From positions 1 through 6,860 of the forward strand of contig CAYTWB010000111.1 of NCBI GenBank assembly GCA_964441945.1: DNA of 6,860 nucleotides, written 5' to 3'. The position numbers and the translations under genes are program-made. This document shows, piece after piece, positions 5,659-6,860 of this stretch; within the stretch, counting starts at the first letter, position 1, and each line of letters starts with the position of its first letter. The notes beneath the pieces were generated by a model. It did not search any database. It saw only the letters and a program-made list of their open reading frames with translations, and was not told the origin of the DNA. The DNA is from JADGQM01 sp964441945. GTDB lineage: Bacteria > Desulfobacterota > Syntrophobacteria > Syntrophobacterales > Syntrophobacteraceae.

Positions 5659-6777
5659 TCAGGAGAGCATTATGGGCATCACCAGGCTGAAGTAGTCCGG
5701 GTCCTGCGGACCGACAAAGACACCTCCATGAAACGAATCCAGCCATTCGAACCGAATGGTTTCGCTTTCAATGCTCTGCATGGTATCCATGATATACCTG
5801 ACGTTGAAAGCGATGGTGAACTCTTCTCCCTGGTATTCCACGTCCAGAAGGTCATCCGCATTGCCGATTTCAGGGTTTCCCGCCTGCAGTTCCAGGACAT
5901 TTTCTCTGACACTGATGCGGATATGACGCCATCGGCTGTTCGTCAAGACAGCCATGCGTTTGAGCGCTGAAAAGAATTCCTCCCACTGCAACTCCAGGCA
6001 GAAAGGTCTTTCTTCGGGTATGATTGCCTGGTACTCTGGGAACTGGGAATCCAACAACTGGATGCTCAAAATGGTCCCCGGAGTCTTCAGGGTCAGGCAT
6101 TTTTCATCGATGGAGAGCGAAGCCCGGTCTTCCTTCTCCAAAACACGGATGATCTCCTGAGCTCCCTTTCGAGGAATAATGATGCCCTGTTCCATCTCGA
6201 TCCCCAGGTTAGGGAATGACTCATCGGGGACCTGGTAAAAGGCCAGGCGGTGTCCGTCGCAGGATACAAAACGCAGATAACCGGGTTCAGCCAGATGCCA
6301 GAAGAGGCCGGCAACACTGAAATGATCCTCTTCCATCGGAACACCGTAGAGGGTCTTGCTCAAGGACTTCCTCAACAGGGATCCACTGCATTCGGAAAAA
6401 TCCGATCCCTCATGAAAATTCACATAAGGGAAGTCTTCGGCCGGGATCGTCTGAAGCTCAAATTTCGCCCGCCCGGAATGTACCAGCAGCTTGCTCTCCG
6501 GCAGGTCCTCCATGGTCACGTGTTGATACGGCAGCTCACGGACAATCTCCAGGAGCTTTCGCGCTGAGACGGTTGTCATGCCCGGAGCATCGACTTGCGC
6601 CTCAATCTCGGTTCGAAGGCTGATCTGAAGGTCCGTCGCCGAAAATTCGATTGAACCGTGCTCTGTTGCCCTGATCAGCGTGTTGGACAGGATGACGAGA
6701 TTGGTCTTCTTTTCAGTAATGCTCAGCAGTTTTTGCAAAACTCCATTGAGGGATGCCGTTTCGACTCGGATTTTCAT
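5659..6777 (-). CDS. dnaN: DNA polymerase III beta subunit (sliding clamp)
   Basis: The beta clamp forms a ring around DNA and tethers the replicative polymerase and many repair proteins. The 372-residue product begins MKIRVETASL and covers all three clamp domains. Domain 1 includes NLVILSNTLI and FSATDLQISL. The middle domain includes GLFWHLAEPGYLRFVSCDGHRLAFY, the usual clamp motif with DGHRL. Domain 3 includes FNVRYIMDTM (from Phe324), and the end DYFSLVMPIMLS matches the conserved clamp C-terminus (E. coli YVVMPMRL), part of the partner-binding pocket. The ATG at 6777 is preceded on the minus strand by GGGGA (6786-6790), eight bases away, a moderate ribosome site. It faces holA, whose product opens this clamp. 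Whether dnaA lies upstream cannot be seen here. Length and motifs are normal and no disruption is seen. Confidence 0.97.
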   Translation of the reverse strand: MKIRVETASLNGVLQKLLSITEKKTNLVILSNTLIRATEHGSIEFSATDLQISLRTEIEAQVDAPGMTTVSARKLLEIVRELPYQHVTMEDLPESKLLVHSGRAKFELQTIPAEDFPYVNFHEGSDFSECSGSLLRKSLSKTLYGVPMEEDHFSVAGLFWHLAEPGYLRFVSCDGHRLAFYQVPDESFPNLGIEMEQGIIIPRKGAQEIIRVLEKEDRASLSIDEKCLTLKTPGTILSIQLLDSQFPEYQAIIPEERPFCLELQWEEFFSALKRMAVLTNSRWRHIRISVRENVLELQAGNPEIGNADDLLDVEYQGEEFTIAFNVRYIMDTMQSIESETIRFEWLDSFHGGVFVGPQDPDYFSLVMPIMLS

Positions 6778-6860
6778 GGATAAGATCCCCGGTTAAAAGG
6801 AAGTGTGATTAGATTCTTACACGTTGACTCTGAGAGTCCATCTCTCACATTGTTAAGCGG
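6778..6860 (-). promoter_or_regulatory. Upstream region of dnaN
   Basis: This 83-bp stretch carries the GGGGA ribosome site (6786-6790) and a perfect odd palindrome GACTCT-G-AGAGTC (6826-6838), centred 55 bases ahead of the start codon. I found no good sigma-70 pair and no DnaA box fitting TTATNCACA. No gene end is visible before the window edge, so the upstream neighbour is unknown. Confidence 0.4.

Overview
The window looks like chromosomal DNA of a Gram-negative bacterium. LptE belongs only in cells with a lipopolysaccharide outer membrane, and the tight order leuS-lptE-holA is a familiar proteobacterial arrangement. Protein style (LeuRS with two CxxC zinc pairs, LptE beginning CGYHF after its lipobox) and the interspersed GTCATTCCGGC-type repeats suggest a Desulfobacterota/deltaproteobacterium, perhaps Syntrophobacter-like. 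The taxonomic call is inference from impression, not from a search.

Layout. Bases 1-386 hold no convincing gene: there is a small hairpin at 8-24 and a palindromic interspersed repeat (about 201-314) just upstream of leuS. Bases 387-4425 are a compact plus-strand operon: leuS (leucyl-tRNA synthetase), lptE (LPS-assembly lipoprotein) and holA (DNA polymerase III delta subunit), with gaps of 3 bp and 1 bp and GTG starts for the two downstream genes. Bases 4426-5658 are an accessory island between convergent housekeeping genes. It has a second, inverted copy of the upstream repeat (4435-4536), a 269-bp tandem duplication (4542-4810 and 4811-5079, 266 of 269 identical by eye), and an intact minus-strand Y1/HUH transposase of the IS200/REP-associated kind (4981-5433). 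REP-like hairpin pairs lie on both sides of the transposase in opposite orientation. Bases 5659-6777 are dnaN (beta sliding clamp) on the minus strand, and 6778-6860 is its upstream region.

How it fits together. The housekeeping genes are ordinary and look intact. HolA (delta, the clamp-opening subunit) and DnaN (the clamp) are physical partners and are encoded convergently here, with the mobile-element island between their 3' ends. The noteworthy biology is in that island. A small single-strand transposase sits among its probable substrate hairpins. The 3' end of its gene plus the adjacent hairpin array has been duplicated in tandem, apparently recently, leaving a 32-codon transposase remnant. 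A separate dispersed palindromic repeat brackets the leuS operon in inverted orientation. I see no CRISPR array, tRNA, rRNA or new multi-gene system.
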